Below are positions 17,014 through 24,928 of a stretch of 64,000 nt of DNA, one piece after another (positions within the stretch are counted from its first letter, which is position 1; each line of letters begins with the position of its first letter). This DNA comes from Sphingosinicella microcystinivorans (GTDB taxonomy: Bacteria > Pseudomonadota > Alphaproteobacteria > Sphingomonadales > Sphingomonadaceae). The notes below the pieces were generated by a model. The model saw only the letters and a list, made by a program, of their open reading frames with translations, was not told the DNA's origin and made no database searches. The stretch lies in the NCBI RefSeq assembly GCF_003634215.1, contig NZ_RBWX01000008.1, forward strand, positions 1 through 64,000. Direction: 5' to 3'. A program made the position numbers and the translations under genes.

Positions 17014-18785
17014 CGGCGAAGCCACGCCTCGAAACTGACGTAGAGCGGTACGGGCCGCGTCTCGTCGACATGCATCATGCGGTCCGCGTCGAGCGCGGTC
17101 TCGAGACGCGTCTTGTCGAGAAGACCCATTTCCGCGAGCCGCCCGCCGAGCAGATAGTCCCGGAGGAAGGGCAAATTCTCCGCGATCGCCCGGTTGTAAT
17201 AGGTCGACGCCTCGCCCTTGCGGCGCCGCGCGAGCAGCGCTTCGGGCAGGCGCGCACGGAACGCATCGCGCGCGAGGCCGCGGTCGCGGATGTCGGGCGC
17301 GAGCTGCCAGGTCGGGATCGAGAGGCAGAGCTCGACGATCGGCTGCGAGAGCAGCGGGTGGATGAGCGGCCGGTCGATGCCCCGCCGGACGGGAGTGAAG
17401 AACAGCTGACAATTGGCGATCGCCTCGAGCTGCACGCGCTTGCCGGGCGGCAGCGCCCCGAGACCGGCAAGCCAGGGGTGCCGCAGACGTTCAGGCTCGA
17501 GCACATCCAGCACCGCACTCCCGAGCAAGCGCCGGTCGAACGTGTCGCGCCCGACGGGCGTGCCGATGAGCCGCTCGCGCAGCATGACGCCGAGCACGCG
17601 CCCGGCGGATCTGGCGGTGCGCGCGGCGAGGTCGAGGACAAGCGGGTCGCGAAAGGCGGCGAGACCGTTTGCGACGGCGAGGTCGGCGGCGATGCCGAGG
17701 CTCGGCATCTGGAAAAAGACCGCGTCACCGCCCTGCCCGGTGAGGATCGCCGACGCGCCCGCCGCCCCAGCATGGTCCGCGATCACTTGTTCATGAACGG
17801 GGTCGAGCCCGTGCAGCTGCGGCGCGGCGCCGGGCACGTCGCCTGCGAGCCGCGCATAGTCGATCGCGGCCGCGCGCGCATCGTGCGCTTGAAGCCGGAT
17901 GCCGTAGCGCTCCGCGAGCGGGCGTGCGAACCGCCGTTCGTCGCCGCCTTCATAGCCCGTCGTGAAGTTGGTCGCGCTTGGCGTCAGTCCGGCGCGGGCA
18001 AGGCTCGACAGCACGATCGCCGAATCGAGCCCGCCCGAGAGTTCGAGATGCGGCGCGGGGTAGCGCGCGGCCCAGGCGGCGACGCACATGTCGACGCGGT
18101 CGGCGAGCCGGCGCTTGAGCGTTTCAGCGTCCTCCCCCGCGTTGGAAACAAACCGCGCCGGGTGCCAGATCACCGTCTCGTTCCAGCCCTTTGCGTGCCG
18201 CGAATGAAGCACGCCGGGCGTCAGGGTCCGAACGCCGGTGAGCACCGGAGCCCAGGTCAGCAAGGGCGGATGCGCGAGCGCATGCGCAAGCGCGGTCTGA
18301 TCGACGCGCAGCGCCGTCCCCATCGTGCGAAGCCACGGCGGCACGTCGGGCGCGGCGACAAGAACGCCGTCGATCTCGAGGCCATGGAGCGGCATCATGC
18401 CCATGGGATCACGCATCAGCGACGGTCCCGTGCCGCCGAGAAAAACCGCCGCGTAGCGGCCCCAGCGATTCTCGACGAGCCAGGCGGCGTGATCGGCGGG
18501 GTCGCCGCGCGGCGGCGACATGTCGACCCCGCCCCTCCGCCCGAAAACATCGCCGATCAGAACGACGTCGTCCGCGACGCTCACACGTTCGTGCGACGAT
18601 GCGATCAGCAGCCCGTCCTGCGCGACCTGCTCCGCAAGACCGGCCTCCCGGACGATGAGGCGCAGCGCGGCCTCGCGGCGGCGCGCGGCGTCATGGTCCT
18701 CAAGCCGCCGGATCAGGATCCATGCGGGCGGCGCCGCGCCAAACGAAGATCGGGGAAAAGCTGCGGCAGTAGCAGATTTCATCAT
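17004..18785 (-). CDS. Lasso cyclase C (asparagine-synthetase-like)
   Basis: 593 residues from the ATG at 18785, which has GGAAAGG 6 nt upstream and overlaps the end of the B gene by 86 bp. It has an N-terminal glutamine-amidotransferase-like domain without a catalytic Cys2 and a synthetase domain with the ATP-pyrophosphatase loop ELSGGLDSA (about residues 250-255) and ILTGQGGDAVF. Lasso C proteins adenylate the side-chain carboxylate of an Asp or Glu in the core and join it to the new N-terminus. The core encoded at 19424-19540 offers Glu9. A longer frame upstream to 18845 is not needed. Confidence 0.92.
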   Translation of the reverse strand: MMKSATAAAFPRSSFGAAPPAWILIRRLEDHDAARRREAALRLIVREAGLAEQVAQDGLLIASSHERVSVADDVVLIGDVFGRRGGVDMSPPRGDPADHAAWLVENRWGRYAAVFLGGTGPSLMRDPMGMMPLHGLEIDGVLVAAPDVPPWLRTMGTALRVDQTALAHALAHPPLLTWAPVLTGVRTLTPGVLHSRHAKGWNETVIWHPARFVSNAGEDAETLKRRLADRVDMCVAAWAARYPAPHLELSGGLDSAIVLSSLARAGLTPSATNFTTGYEGGDERRFARPLAERYGIRLQAHDARAAAIDYARLAGDVPGAAPQLHGLDPVHEQVIADHAGAAGASAILTGQGGDAVFFQMPSLGIAADLAVANGLAAFRDPLVLDLAARTARSAGRVLGVMLRERLIGTPVGRDTFDRRLLGSAVLDVLEPERLRHPWLAGLGALPPGKRVQLEAIANCQLFFTPVRRGIDRPLIHPLLSQPIVELCLSIPTWQLAPDIRDRGLARDAFRARLPEALLARRRKGEASTYYNRAIAENLPFLRDYLLGGRLAEMGLLDKTRLETALDADRMMHVDETRPVPLYVSFEAWLRRQG

Positions 18786-19371
18786 TGAGCACCTTTCCGC
18801 CCGTCTCCACCCAGCAGTGCGCCTCGAACGGGTGCGTGCGCACACCGATCACGAGGTCGGCGGCGATACCGCCGAGCCGCAGAAAATTGATCAGCAGCAG
18901 CGACGCCGGAAGACAGCGCCCGCTTGCCGGAATGAGACCGCGCAGCCGCAGGAACCGGCGCGCCAGCTGTTCGGGTGTGCCGCGGGGTGTGAGCGCCTGC
19001 GGCGGCAGGTATCGCAGCCATGCCTCGGGTCTTCGGCGTATCAGCTGCAACGGCACGTAAAGCGCGGCGATCAGGAGATGGGCATAGTCGCGAAGGCCCG
19101 CCGGTTCACGACGTGCGACATCGCCGAGGTCTGACGCGGCGACGATAACGGCTGCGCGTGGGGGCAGACGTTCGTCGCGCCATGCGAGAAGCCCCTGTTC
19201 GCGGAGTTCGGTAAGCACGGCCCCGGTCTCGGCGATCGGCTTACCGTTGATCGCGTCTGCGAGCGCAACCGCGTGCCGGCGCGGAACGCAAATATAGTCG
19301 CCGGCCTTCAGGAAGACGGCGTCCCCGTCGCACCATGCGAGCCGGACGTCATCGGCTAAAACCGCAAACAT
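18700..19371 (-). CDS. Lasso leader peptidase B with fused RRE domain
   Basis: 223 residues. The first 75 or so form a PqqD-like recognition domain (VRLAWCDGDAVFLKAGDYIC) that binds the precursor leader. The rest is a transglutaminase-like protease with the triad Cys153 (SGRCLPAS), His185 (FEAHCWVE) and Asp197 (KVLND). B removes the leader after the residue following a conserved Thr and hands the core to the cyclase. The one-piece arrangement is the proteobacterial form. The gene begins 52 bp after the precursor stop, beyond a strong hairpin, and has a poor ribosome-binding site, so it is probably expressed at a lower level than the precursor. Confidence 0.9.
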   Translation of the reverse strand: MFAVLADDVRLAWCDGDAVFLKAGDYICVPRRHAVALADAINGKPIAETGAVLTELREQGLLAWRDERLPPRAAVIVAASDLGDVARREPAGLRDYAHLLIAALYVPLQLIRRRPEAWLRYLPPQALTPRGTPEQLARRFLRLRGLIPASGRCLPASLLLINFLRLGGIAADLVIGVRTHPFEAHCWVETGGKVLNDEICYCRSFSPIFVWRGAARMDPDPAA

Positions 19372-19385
19372 CAGACTTGAAGAAA

Positions 19386-19415
19386 GCGGGCGGCGTCGGC
19401 AGCGACGCCGCCCGC
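19386..19415 (-). terminator. Hairpin between lasso precursor and B gene
   Basis: GCGGGCGGCGTCG and CGACGCCGCCCGC form a perfect 13-bp stem with a 4-nt loop. On the minus strand it is followed by TTTCTTC. It lies 8 bp downstream of the precursor stop. This is the position where lasso loci carry a partial terminator or stabilising stem that makes precursor mRNA more abundant than B and C mRNA. Confidence 0.85.
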
Positions 19416-19423
19416 CTCTCGTT

Positions 19424-19540
19424 TCAGAAGACGAAGTTGAACGGCGAGCCCTCGAACTCCGCGCGTCCGGGCAGCGTCGTTGCCCGGGTTTCGCGCCGGG
19501 CGCTGCCGATACGCACGATCTTCCGTGTCATCGTTTTCAT
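19424..19540 (-). CDS. Lasso peptide precursor A (38 aa)
   Basis: Short gene with a good ribosome-binding site (AGGAAAGG, 8 nt before ATG). The leader is residues 1-19, with IGSARRETR at its end. This fits the leader pattern GxAxxxTx of alphaproteobacterial lasso precursors, with Thr18 at position -2. The predicted core is ATTLPGRAEFEGSPFNFVF (19 residues). Ala1 and Glu9 would form a nine-membered macrolactam. The loop/tail is short and ends in an aromatic-rich FNFVF, which could supply the steric plugs. An alternative cut after ATT would give a Leu1-Glu8 ring, but it fits the leader pattern less well. It lies 27 bp downstream of the GntR gene on the same strand, directly before hairpin-B-C. 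Confidence 0.88.
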   Translation of the reverse strand: MKTMTRKIVRIGSARRETRATTLPGRAEFEGSPFNFVF

Positions 19541-19567
19541 CGATCGGTCCTTTCCTGTGCTTCGCCA

Positions 19568-20251
19568 TCAGGATGAGATGGCGGGCACCATGACGCCCGA
19601 CGCGCCGCCGACAGACAAACGATATCGGTACGATATTGGACTTATAATTGCGTGATCGGCTGTGGCGTCTGCCGTCCGATCAGGTCGGGATAGCGTGCCG
19701 GCGCTGTGGATGCGCTTGTCATGGTGAGCGCGCATGGCGCGCAATAGAGCTGGCCTACCCGCAGCGCAGGCTGCGGCCAGCGCCGCCGCCTCGGCGGCGA
19801 TGTCGAAAAGCGCGGCTTCTGCGCGGCGTGCAAGCGCAAGGCGCGCGCAAACCGTATCAAACATTGCCAGCAGCACTTCGTTTTCGAGGGGCGCAATGCA
19901 GGCTCGCATGACGAGTCTTACGTCCTGCGGTTCTGGTAATAACAGCAGCGCCTGCCGGACGTCCTCGGTGTCGCCGCGACTGATCGCGCCCGTGACAAGG
20001 AGTCCGCTGCACTGATAAAGCGCACTCAGTTCGGCAGGGCGCGGCCACGGCACGCGATATCCTTGGCGATGTTCGAGCGTGAGGAGACGCTCGCCGTGGA
20101 GACCCGCGAGAGCCTCCCGCACCGGTGTGTGGCTGACCCGAAAATGCCCTGCGAGCTCGGGAACACGCAGCGTGCTCCCTGCAGCAAGCATGCCGGCTTC
20201 GAGGCCCGCGCGAATGCGGCTGTAAACGAGATGCCTCGACCTGTCCTGCAT
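19568..20251 (-). CDS. GntR-family regulator of the lasso locus
   Basis: 227 residues. The N-terminal winged helix is clear (VYSRIRAGLEAGMLAAGSTL, then VPELAGHFRVSHTPVREALAGLHGERLL). The C-terminal part is an alanine-rich helical domain that resembles FCD/VanR-type effector domains but lacks obvious metal-binding histidines. The start at 20251 has GGGAGG 5 nt upstream. It ends 27 bp before the precursor, so it may head one transcript with A, B and C. GntR regulators are frequent in caulobacter and sphingomonad lasso loci. Its operator may be the repeated CCATAAAAAT boxes at 20423-20517. Confidence 0.85.
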   Translation of the reverse strand: MQDRSRHLVYSRIRAGLEAGMLAAGSTLRVPELAGHFRVSHTPVREALAGLHGERLLTLEHRQGYRVPWPRPAELSALYQCSGLLVTGAISRGDTEDVRQALLLLPEPQDVRLVMRACIAPLENEVLLAMFDTVCARLALARRAEAALFDIAAEAAALAAACAAGRPALLRAMRAHHDKRIHSAGTLSRPDRTADATADHAIISPISYRYRLSVGGASGVMVPAISS

Positions 20252-20422
20252 GCCTGCCTCCCGATCGCTCGGCAGGGCAACGACTACCAGCTCAGTACCG
20301 AAATGCCTTCAGCGAAGGCGCCATCTTCCGGACGTCCGCCTGATTCTGCGCAGCTTCTGCCAAATGGAAACGCCGACCACGCAGCACTCTGCGTCATTGT
20401 CGCCAAGGTTCGCCGAACACAG

Positions 20423-20517
20423 CCATAAAAATGCCGACCCTTGCTTCAAATAGGCGATCCCGGCTTGCCAGAACACAAGTGCTCTTGTCATAGATCAGGA
20501 CCATAAAAATCTCAGAC
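20423..20517. repeat. Two CCATAAAAAT boxes in the gntR/xre promoter region
   Basis: CCATAAAAATGCCGACC (20423-20439) and CCATAAAAATCTCAGACC (20501-20518) lie 78 bp apart in the 298-bp gap between the divergent gntR and xre genes. AT-rich boxes stand out in this GC-rich stretch. They may be operators or part of promoter elements. No further repeats were seen. Confidence 0.45.
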
Positions 20518-20549
20518 CGCTGTTATCCGGTGCAAGGCAGGGCATAATA

Positions 20550-21053
20550 ATGAGCCGCAAGTCCGCAGATGAAACTGCCCAGGACATGATATTGTCGAAG
20601 GCGCTGCGCGCGGTGCGCCTTCATCGCCGGCTCCGACCATCGGAGGTCGCCGCCGCCATGGGCCTGCCAATCCGGACTTACGAGCATTTCGAAGCCGGAA
20701 GCGGCCGCGTATCCTATGAACGGATCGCCAGCTTCGCGAGGGCGACGAACAGCGATCCGCTTGCCATTCTCGCCAGCGTGCCTCTACGCTCCCCGGAACT
20801 CGCCGTTCGCTGCGCTGACAACAAGCTGATGACGATCGCCATGGCGAGCCTGCGTGATCTCGAACTGCAGCTCGAAGACGAGCTCGAAATGCTCGAGGCG
20901 CGAACGCTCATCGGCGCATTCGACCGTCTCGTCCGCGACCTTGTCACACACGTGCGGAGCCGCGACGTCTTTGCCGAAACTTGGCTCCAGGAGAAGGCTG
21001 CCCGCGTGGACGGAGCTTTAATTCCGGAGCGACTGAAGCCGGGGAAGGTATAG
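20550..21053 (+). CDS. XRE-family helix-turn-helix regulator
   Basis: 167 residues with an N-terminal Cro/C1-type DNA-binding domain (ALRAVRLHRRLRPSEVAAAM, then GLPIRTYEHFEAGSGRVSYERI), followed by an acidic helical segment (ELQLEDELEMLEARTL) of no known family. It is divergent from the lasso gntR gene and ends the GC-rich segment. The target is unknown. It could regulate the lasso promoter or belong to a lost mobile element. Confidence 0.75.
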   Translation: MSRKSADETAQDMILSKALRAVRLHRRLRPSEVAAAMGLPIRTYEHFEAGSGRVSYERIASFARATNSDPLAILASVPLRSPELAVRCADNKLMTIAMASLRDLELQLEDELEMLEARTLIGAFDRLVRDLVTHVRSRDVFAETWLQEKAARVDGALIPERLKPGKV

Positions 21054-21199
21054 AGTTCCTCCCCGGGGCTACTGCGAGCAAGATTTTTCTCCCTTCCCGG
21101 CCGGCGTACGAGGTCGACTGATCGTCAACAATGAACATTTTGGGGACACTATGTCTTGTGAGACAAAGCGCATGATAAAGTGTTGGGGCGACGATAATC

Positions 21200-21370
21200 G
21201 GTTGATCATTGGCAGCGCGAGGAGCGTTGCCGTCACTGACCTGATCTGGTTGTCGGAGGCACGGCTACGCCGGATGAAGGCTTATTTTCACTTTCGTGCG
21301 GGGTTCCGCGAAACGATGACCGACGGATCATAAGCGGCATCATTTTCATAAGCCGCTATGTGTCAACCGG
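21200..21370 (+). pseudogene. IS5-family transposase N-terminal relic
   Basis: TDLIWLSEARLRRMKAYF matches the start of IS5-type transposases. After one frame shift near 21303 the continuation VPRNDDRRIISGIIFISR matches the following VPRVDDRRVISGIIFVxR block. Homology then stops. No DDE catalytic region remains. Confidence 0.65.
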
Positions 21371-21436
21371 CGCGGGGTCGTGCCACCGATCGGCGCCCAA
21401 AAGTGATCCTCTGTGTGGTAAGTGATTTCGGGTTGC

Positions 21437-21534
21437 CCCGGTGGGTCCATAAGAGGGACCCGCGGATGACGCCGCGCGCCGTCAGGGGGGCGCGGGCGGC
21501 GGCGTCTGTGGGAGTTGCCTGTGGACCCACCGGG
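21437..21534. repeat. 13-bp inverted repeat near the IS21 relic
   Basis: CCCGGTGGGTCCA (21437-21449) and TGGACCCACCGGG (21522-21534) are perfect inverted copies enclosing 72 bp. They lie just downstream of the istB remnant, so they may be part of the end of that element. The rest of 21054-22031 shows no gene other than the relics listed. Confidence 0.45.
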
Positions 21535-21569
21535 ACAGCCCGGGAGGTTGGGCGTCTGAAGGAAGGGGT

Positions 21570-21750
21570 TTATGCGGCTTCGCGGCGCTTGAACCGCCAG
21601 CCCCCGTCGCCGGTTTCGCCGATGTCAGTGGTGGGTGAGCCGGTCGAGCGCCGTGGTCAGCTTGGCGTCACCGAAAACCTGCCGCCTTTCGCCGACGATG
21701 ACCGTTCGAACAACATTGATCAGCGCATATCGGCCCGCGGGTATGGCGCT
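21570..21750 (-). pseudogene. IS21-family istB C-terminal relic
   Basis: On the minus strand, VFGDAKLTTALDRLTHH followed, after a one-base frameshift at CACTGACATC, by DIGETGDGGWRFKRREAA and a stop matches the C-terminus of IstB helper ATPases (FGDxxLTTALLDRLTHHCxIxETGNxSxRFK). The ATPase core is missing. Sequence upstream of the match is unrelated. Confidence 0.65.
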
Positions 21751-22031
21751 TCGTTTCCATGCGGCCTGGAAGTCGATCACCGACGGATCGTTATCAACGC
21801 GCCCGCACTCTATTTGGAAGCGGGGGCCTGGAATGCGCTGCAACGCAGTGCGGGTTTTGGCTATGCCCGAACGCCGGACCTACGTTGCCACAGGTCATGC
21901 GCTCCTAGAGCGCTAATGGCGCAGCCCCGCTTTCGTCGGCCATAACCGTGGTACAAACCACACACAGCACGCCACATGTCAACTACAAGACACTCGTGTA
22001 TTGACTGTTGCAAAAATTGAAGGCAGCGTCG

Positions 22032-22049
22032 CGATACAGATGTGTATCG
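22032..22049. promoter_or_regulatory. 18-bp palindromic operator, site 1 (TonB receptor promoter)
   Basis: CGATACAGATGTGTATCG has perfect 7-bp arms CGATACA/TGTATCG around four bases. It lies 78 bp upstream of the receptor start. It is one of four near-identical sites at promoters in 22-36 kb. The TetR regulator at 34207-34815 is the likely binder. Confidence 0.75.
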
Positions 22050-22126
22050 GGCCTTGGGGCAAAGGCGCTCCTCCCGTGCTCACGACTGCTTTTCGGCACC
22101 CAGTGTGCCCAACAAGGGGGTTCGAC

Positions 22127-24286
22127 ATGGCCAAGACTATTGCATCTCGATGCATCTTCTCCCTCGCCGCGCTGCTGCTGGCGAGCACAACTGCGGTATC
22201 GCCAGCTCTCGCTCAGGACGCGGGGGCATCCGCTGACGAGGCGGCCAAGGAGGACGCAACCAGCGCTTCGACGATTGTCGTTACGGCCAACCGTCGAAGC
22301 GAAGTGATCTCCGAGGTGCCGATCGCGATTTCGGCGATCACTGCGGAGGACTTCGAGCGCCGCAATGCGCTCAGCCTCGACGATCTCCAGGCGGCGGTCC
22401 CGGGCCTGCGACTTGTCGACATCGGCCCTGGTTCGCAGCGCATTCAATTGCGCGGCGTCTCGCAATATCTCGGTCAGGCGACCGCCGGCAATTATATCGA
22501 CGAATTTTCGGTCACCAACCTTGGCCCGCAGGGCGTTGCGGAAGTTCAGTTGCTCGACCTTGAGCGGGTCGAAGTACTGCGTGGCCCGCAACCCACGCTC
22601 TACGGGGAAAGTTCGATGGGCGGCACGATCCGGTACATCACCGCGAAGCCCGATCTCGATGAGTTCATGGGCTCGGTGACGGGCGAAGTCAGCACCATCA
22701 AGAGCGGCGAGCAAGGCTACCGCGCCGAAGGCTTCGTCAACGTGCCGATCGCGCCGGGCGTGGCAGCCCTACGCATTTCCGCTCAGCACCGCGAAGTCGG
22801 TGGCTGGATCGATAGTCCCACGGCTGATGACTACAACGACCGTCAGATCACTACGGTGCGCGGCAAGCTGCTGGTCGAACCGAGCCCCCAATTCTCGGTA
22901 AATGCCACCATCCTCTACAACGAGTCAAAGCAGGACAGCGTCAGCTTCTCGCTCGATGGTCTCAATACCGCTCAGACCACGCTGACGCCTTCTTCGCAGG
23001 ACTACCTGCTCGGCTATCTCGAGGCGAGCTATGATTTCGGTGCAGTAGAGCTGCTGAGTGTCACTGGTTACATCGACCAGTCCAGCTTCGCGCGTCGCGA
23101 CATCGCGCCGTTCTTCAACACGCTGTTCGGGTTCCCCGCTTTCACGCAGGTGTTCTCCGATGCGGACGGCAATTTCGAGCGCTTCTCGCAGGAACTGCGC
23201 CTGACGTCGGACAGCAGCGGCAGCTTCCGCTATCTGATCGGCGGCATCTATGCCGAAGGCAAGGGCACCGGGCTGGCGCTGTCGACCTATCGGCCGGGGC
23301 CAATACCGGCCTTCGGTATCTTCAACGACAGCGTCGCCAGCCGCGCCCAAAGCGAGTCGATCGCCGTGTATGGCAACCTTGAACTCGATTTGCTCGATTG
23401 GCTGACGGTCGAAGCGGGCGGCCGCTATTTCCGCGAGAAGCTGGATCAGCGCGCGGTGACCACGCTGTTCGATGCTGCGGGTCCTGGAGCGAATTCAGTC
23501 ACCACGCGCGGACGTGAGGCGACCTTCGACACCTTCAACCCGCGCATTGCGATTACCGCCAATTTCGATGGTTCCATCATCTACGCCTCGGCAGCCAAGG
23601 GCTTCCGGTCGGGCGGCTTCAACCTCCACCCCGCCGCCCCCAATCCAACTTTCGATCCGGAAAGCCTGTGGACCTATGAAGCGGGTACCAAGCTGACGTT
23701 CCTCGGAGGCGCAGCCTATATCGAGGCGGCCCTGTATTATCAGGACTATACTGGCATCCAATCGACGAACGTCACGCCTCTGGGCGGTACGGCGGTGTTC
23801 AACTCTGGTGCGGCCGACGGCTTCGGGTTCGATCTCGCGCTGGTGCTGAAGCCGAGCGACGCCTTCCAGTTCAGCGCCAGCCTTGGCCACAATGACGTGA
23901 CCTTCACAACGAATGCTGTCGACAAGTTCGCCGGAGACCCGCTTGATCTGGTTCCGCCCTACAACATTTCGGTGGCCGCCGACTGGACGCCGCGCATTTC
24001 CGACAGCTTCGACCTGCTTGTCCACGCCGACCTCAACTACGTGGACGAAGCCGCAATCGTTTTGCGCCAGATCGGCGCGCTCGGCTTTGACACGATCGCC
24101 CCGAACGATTCTCGCGTGCTGGTCAACAGCCGGATCGGCGCGGATTTCGGGGCATTCGAGGCCTATGTTTTCGCTACCAACCTGTTCAACGAGCTGAAGG
24201 AAGTGAACCCGGATTTCGGCGCTTTCGTCGAACCGATCTTCACCCAGCCGCGTACCATCGGCATCGGCGTGAAGGCAAACTTTTGA
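22127..24286 (+). CDS. TonB-dependent receptor (peptide cluster)
   Basis: 719-residue outer-membrane receptor without an STN domain. It has a signal peptide (ending PALAQD), a TonB box/plug region (STIVVTANRRSEVISEVPIA, then LRGVSQYLGQ, VEVLRGPQPTLYGESSMGG), and a beta barrel with the C-terminal ITANFDGSIIYASAAKGFRS and final phenylalanine. I chose the ATG at 22127 (AAGGGGG 6 nt upstream) rather than the ORF start at 22001. The stop overlaps the start of the SRPBCC gene (TGATG). It probably imports the substrate of the cluster. The operator at 22032-22049 suggests TetR control. Confidence 0.9.
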   Translation: MAKTIASRCIFSLAALLLASTTAVSPALAQDAGASADEAAKEDATSASTIVVTANRRSEVISEVPIAISAITAEDFERRNALSLDDLQAAVPGLRLVDIGPGSQRIQLRGVSQYLGQATAGNYIDEFSVTNLGPQGVAEVQLLDLERVEVLRGPQPTLYGESSMGGTIRYITAKPDLDEFMGSVTGEVSTIKSGEQGYRAEGFVNVPIAPGVAALRISAQHREVGGWIDSPTADDYNDRQITTVRGKLLVEPSPQFSVNATILYNESKQDSVSFSLDGLNTAQTTLTPSSQDYLLGYLEASYDFGAVELLSVTGYIDQSSFARRDIAPFFNTLFGFPAFTQVFSDADGNFERFSQELRLTSDSSGSFRYLIGGIYAEGKGTGLALSTYRPGPIPAFGIFNDSVASRAQSESIAVYGNLELDLLDWLTVEAGGRYFREKLDQRAVTTLFDAAGPGANSVTTRGREATFDTFNPRIAITANFDGSIIYASAAKGFRSGGFNLHPAAPNPTFDPESLWTYEAGTKLTFLGGAAYIEAALYYQDYTGIQSTNVTPLGGTAVFNSGAADGFGFDLALVLKPSDAFQFSASLGHNDVTFTTNAVDKFAGDPLDLVPPYNISVAADWTPRISDSFDLLVHADLNYVDEAAIVLRQIGALGFDTIAPNDSRVLVNSRIGADFGAFEAYVFATNLFNELKEVNPDFGAFVEPIFTQPRTIGIGVKANF

Positions 24287-24927
24287 TGGCTTGGGGGGCA
24301 GGCATGCTTCGCGCGGCGACGGGGGTGGTCGCGCTGGCGCTTGTCCCTCTTCCATACTCCTGTCTGGCTGCCAAGGACAGTGCGGCGGCGCAGGCCGCAG
24401 CGCATGCCCCGGTGCCGATCCACTTTGTCGACAACTTCACCCAGACCTTCGCCGTTCCGCCCGCGTTCCTTTGGGCGGAGCTCAAGCGGATGTATCTGGA
24501 TGGCAGCAAATACCGCGAACTGGGCTTTGCCATCGAGCTGCTCGCACCTACGCCCGAAGCGCCGCTCGGCGGCACCATTGCCTCGCGTCGCGAGGGCAAG
24601 GATGTCGATCGCCGCACGGCGCAGTTCACCACCATCGACGAGACCAACCGATTCCTTTCGCTGCGGGTGGTTTACAGCACAGGGATCACAGCTTACGTCA
24701 GTTATGACGTCCGGGAGGCACCGGGCGGATCGCTGGTACAGCTGATCGTCCACGCCCAGCAGCCCATGCCCGAGACTGCCGCGCTGCCCGATGCTGAGGC
24801 CGTACGGCGCGAGGCCGAAGCGCTGACCAGCTTCCATTATGATCAATTGGTCACAATGTGGGCGGCCGAGGCACAGCGGGTCGAAGCGCTCTACCGGGCC
24901 AGCGCGGCCGGCGGATCGCCGCAGTAG
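24286..24927 (+). CDS. Exported SRPBCC-like protein
   Basis: 213 residues with an N-terminal signal sequence (LRAATGVVALALVPLPYSCL) and a START/SRPBCC-like fold (FTQTFAVPPAFLWAELKRMY, LSLRVVYSTGITAYVSYDV). It is paralogous to the protein at 34817-35431; both share the LWxxxKRxYxDG block. The ATG at 24286 overlaps the receptor stop, so the two are coupled. The mature protein should be periplasmic, where it might bind the imported hydrophobic substrate. This is inference from location and fold only. Confidence 0.72.
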   Translation: MAWGAGMLRAATGVVALALVPLPYSCLAAKDSAAAQAAAHAPVPIHFVDNFTQTFAVPPAFLWAELKRMYLDGSKYRELGFAIELLAPTPEAPLGGTIASRREGKDVDRRTAQFTTIDETNRFLSLRVVYSTGITAYVSYDVREAPGGSLVQLIVHAQQPMPETAALPDAEAVRREAEALTSFHYDQLVTMWAAEAQRVEALYRASAAGGSPQ

Positions 24928-24928
24928 A

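Noticed and set aside
14506-17412. 968-codon open frame on the minus strand opposite the isopeptidase
   Set aside because: It is a shadow of the GC-rich isopeptidase gene: low-complexity Arg/Ala/Pro/Glu sequence with no domain, while the plus strand has a full signal peptide and catalytic triad.
16953-18788. 611-codon plus-strand frame opposite the lasso cyclase
   Set aside because: The minus-strand protein has the ATP-pyrophosphatase loop and cyclase domains; the plus frame has nothing recognisable.
24424-24437. TTGTCGACAA inside the SRPBCC gene and similar words at 23907, 55265 and 60000
   Set aside because: These lie in coding sequence as Val-Asp-Asn/Thr codons and are expected by chance in GC-rich genes; only intergenic copies were counted as operators.
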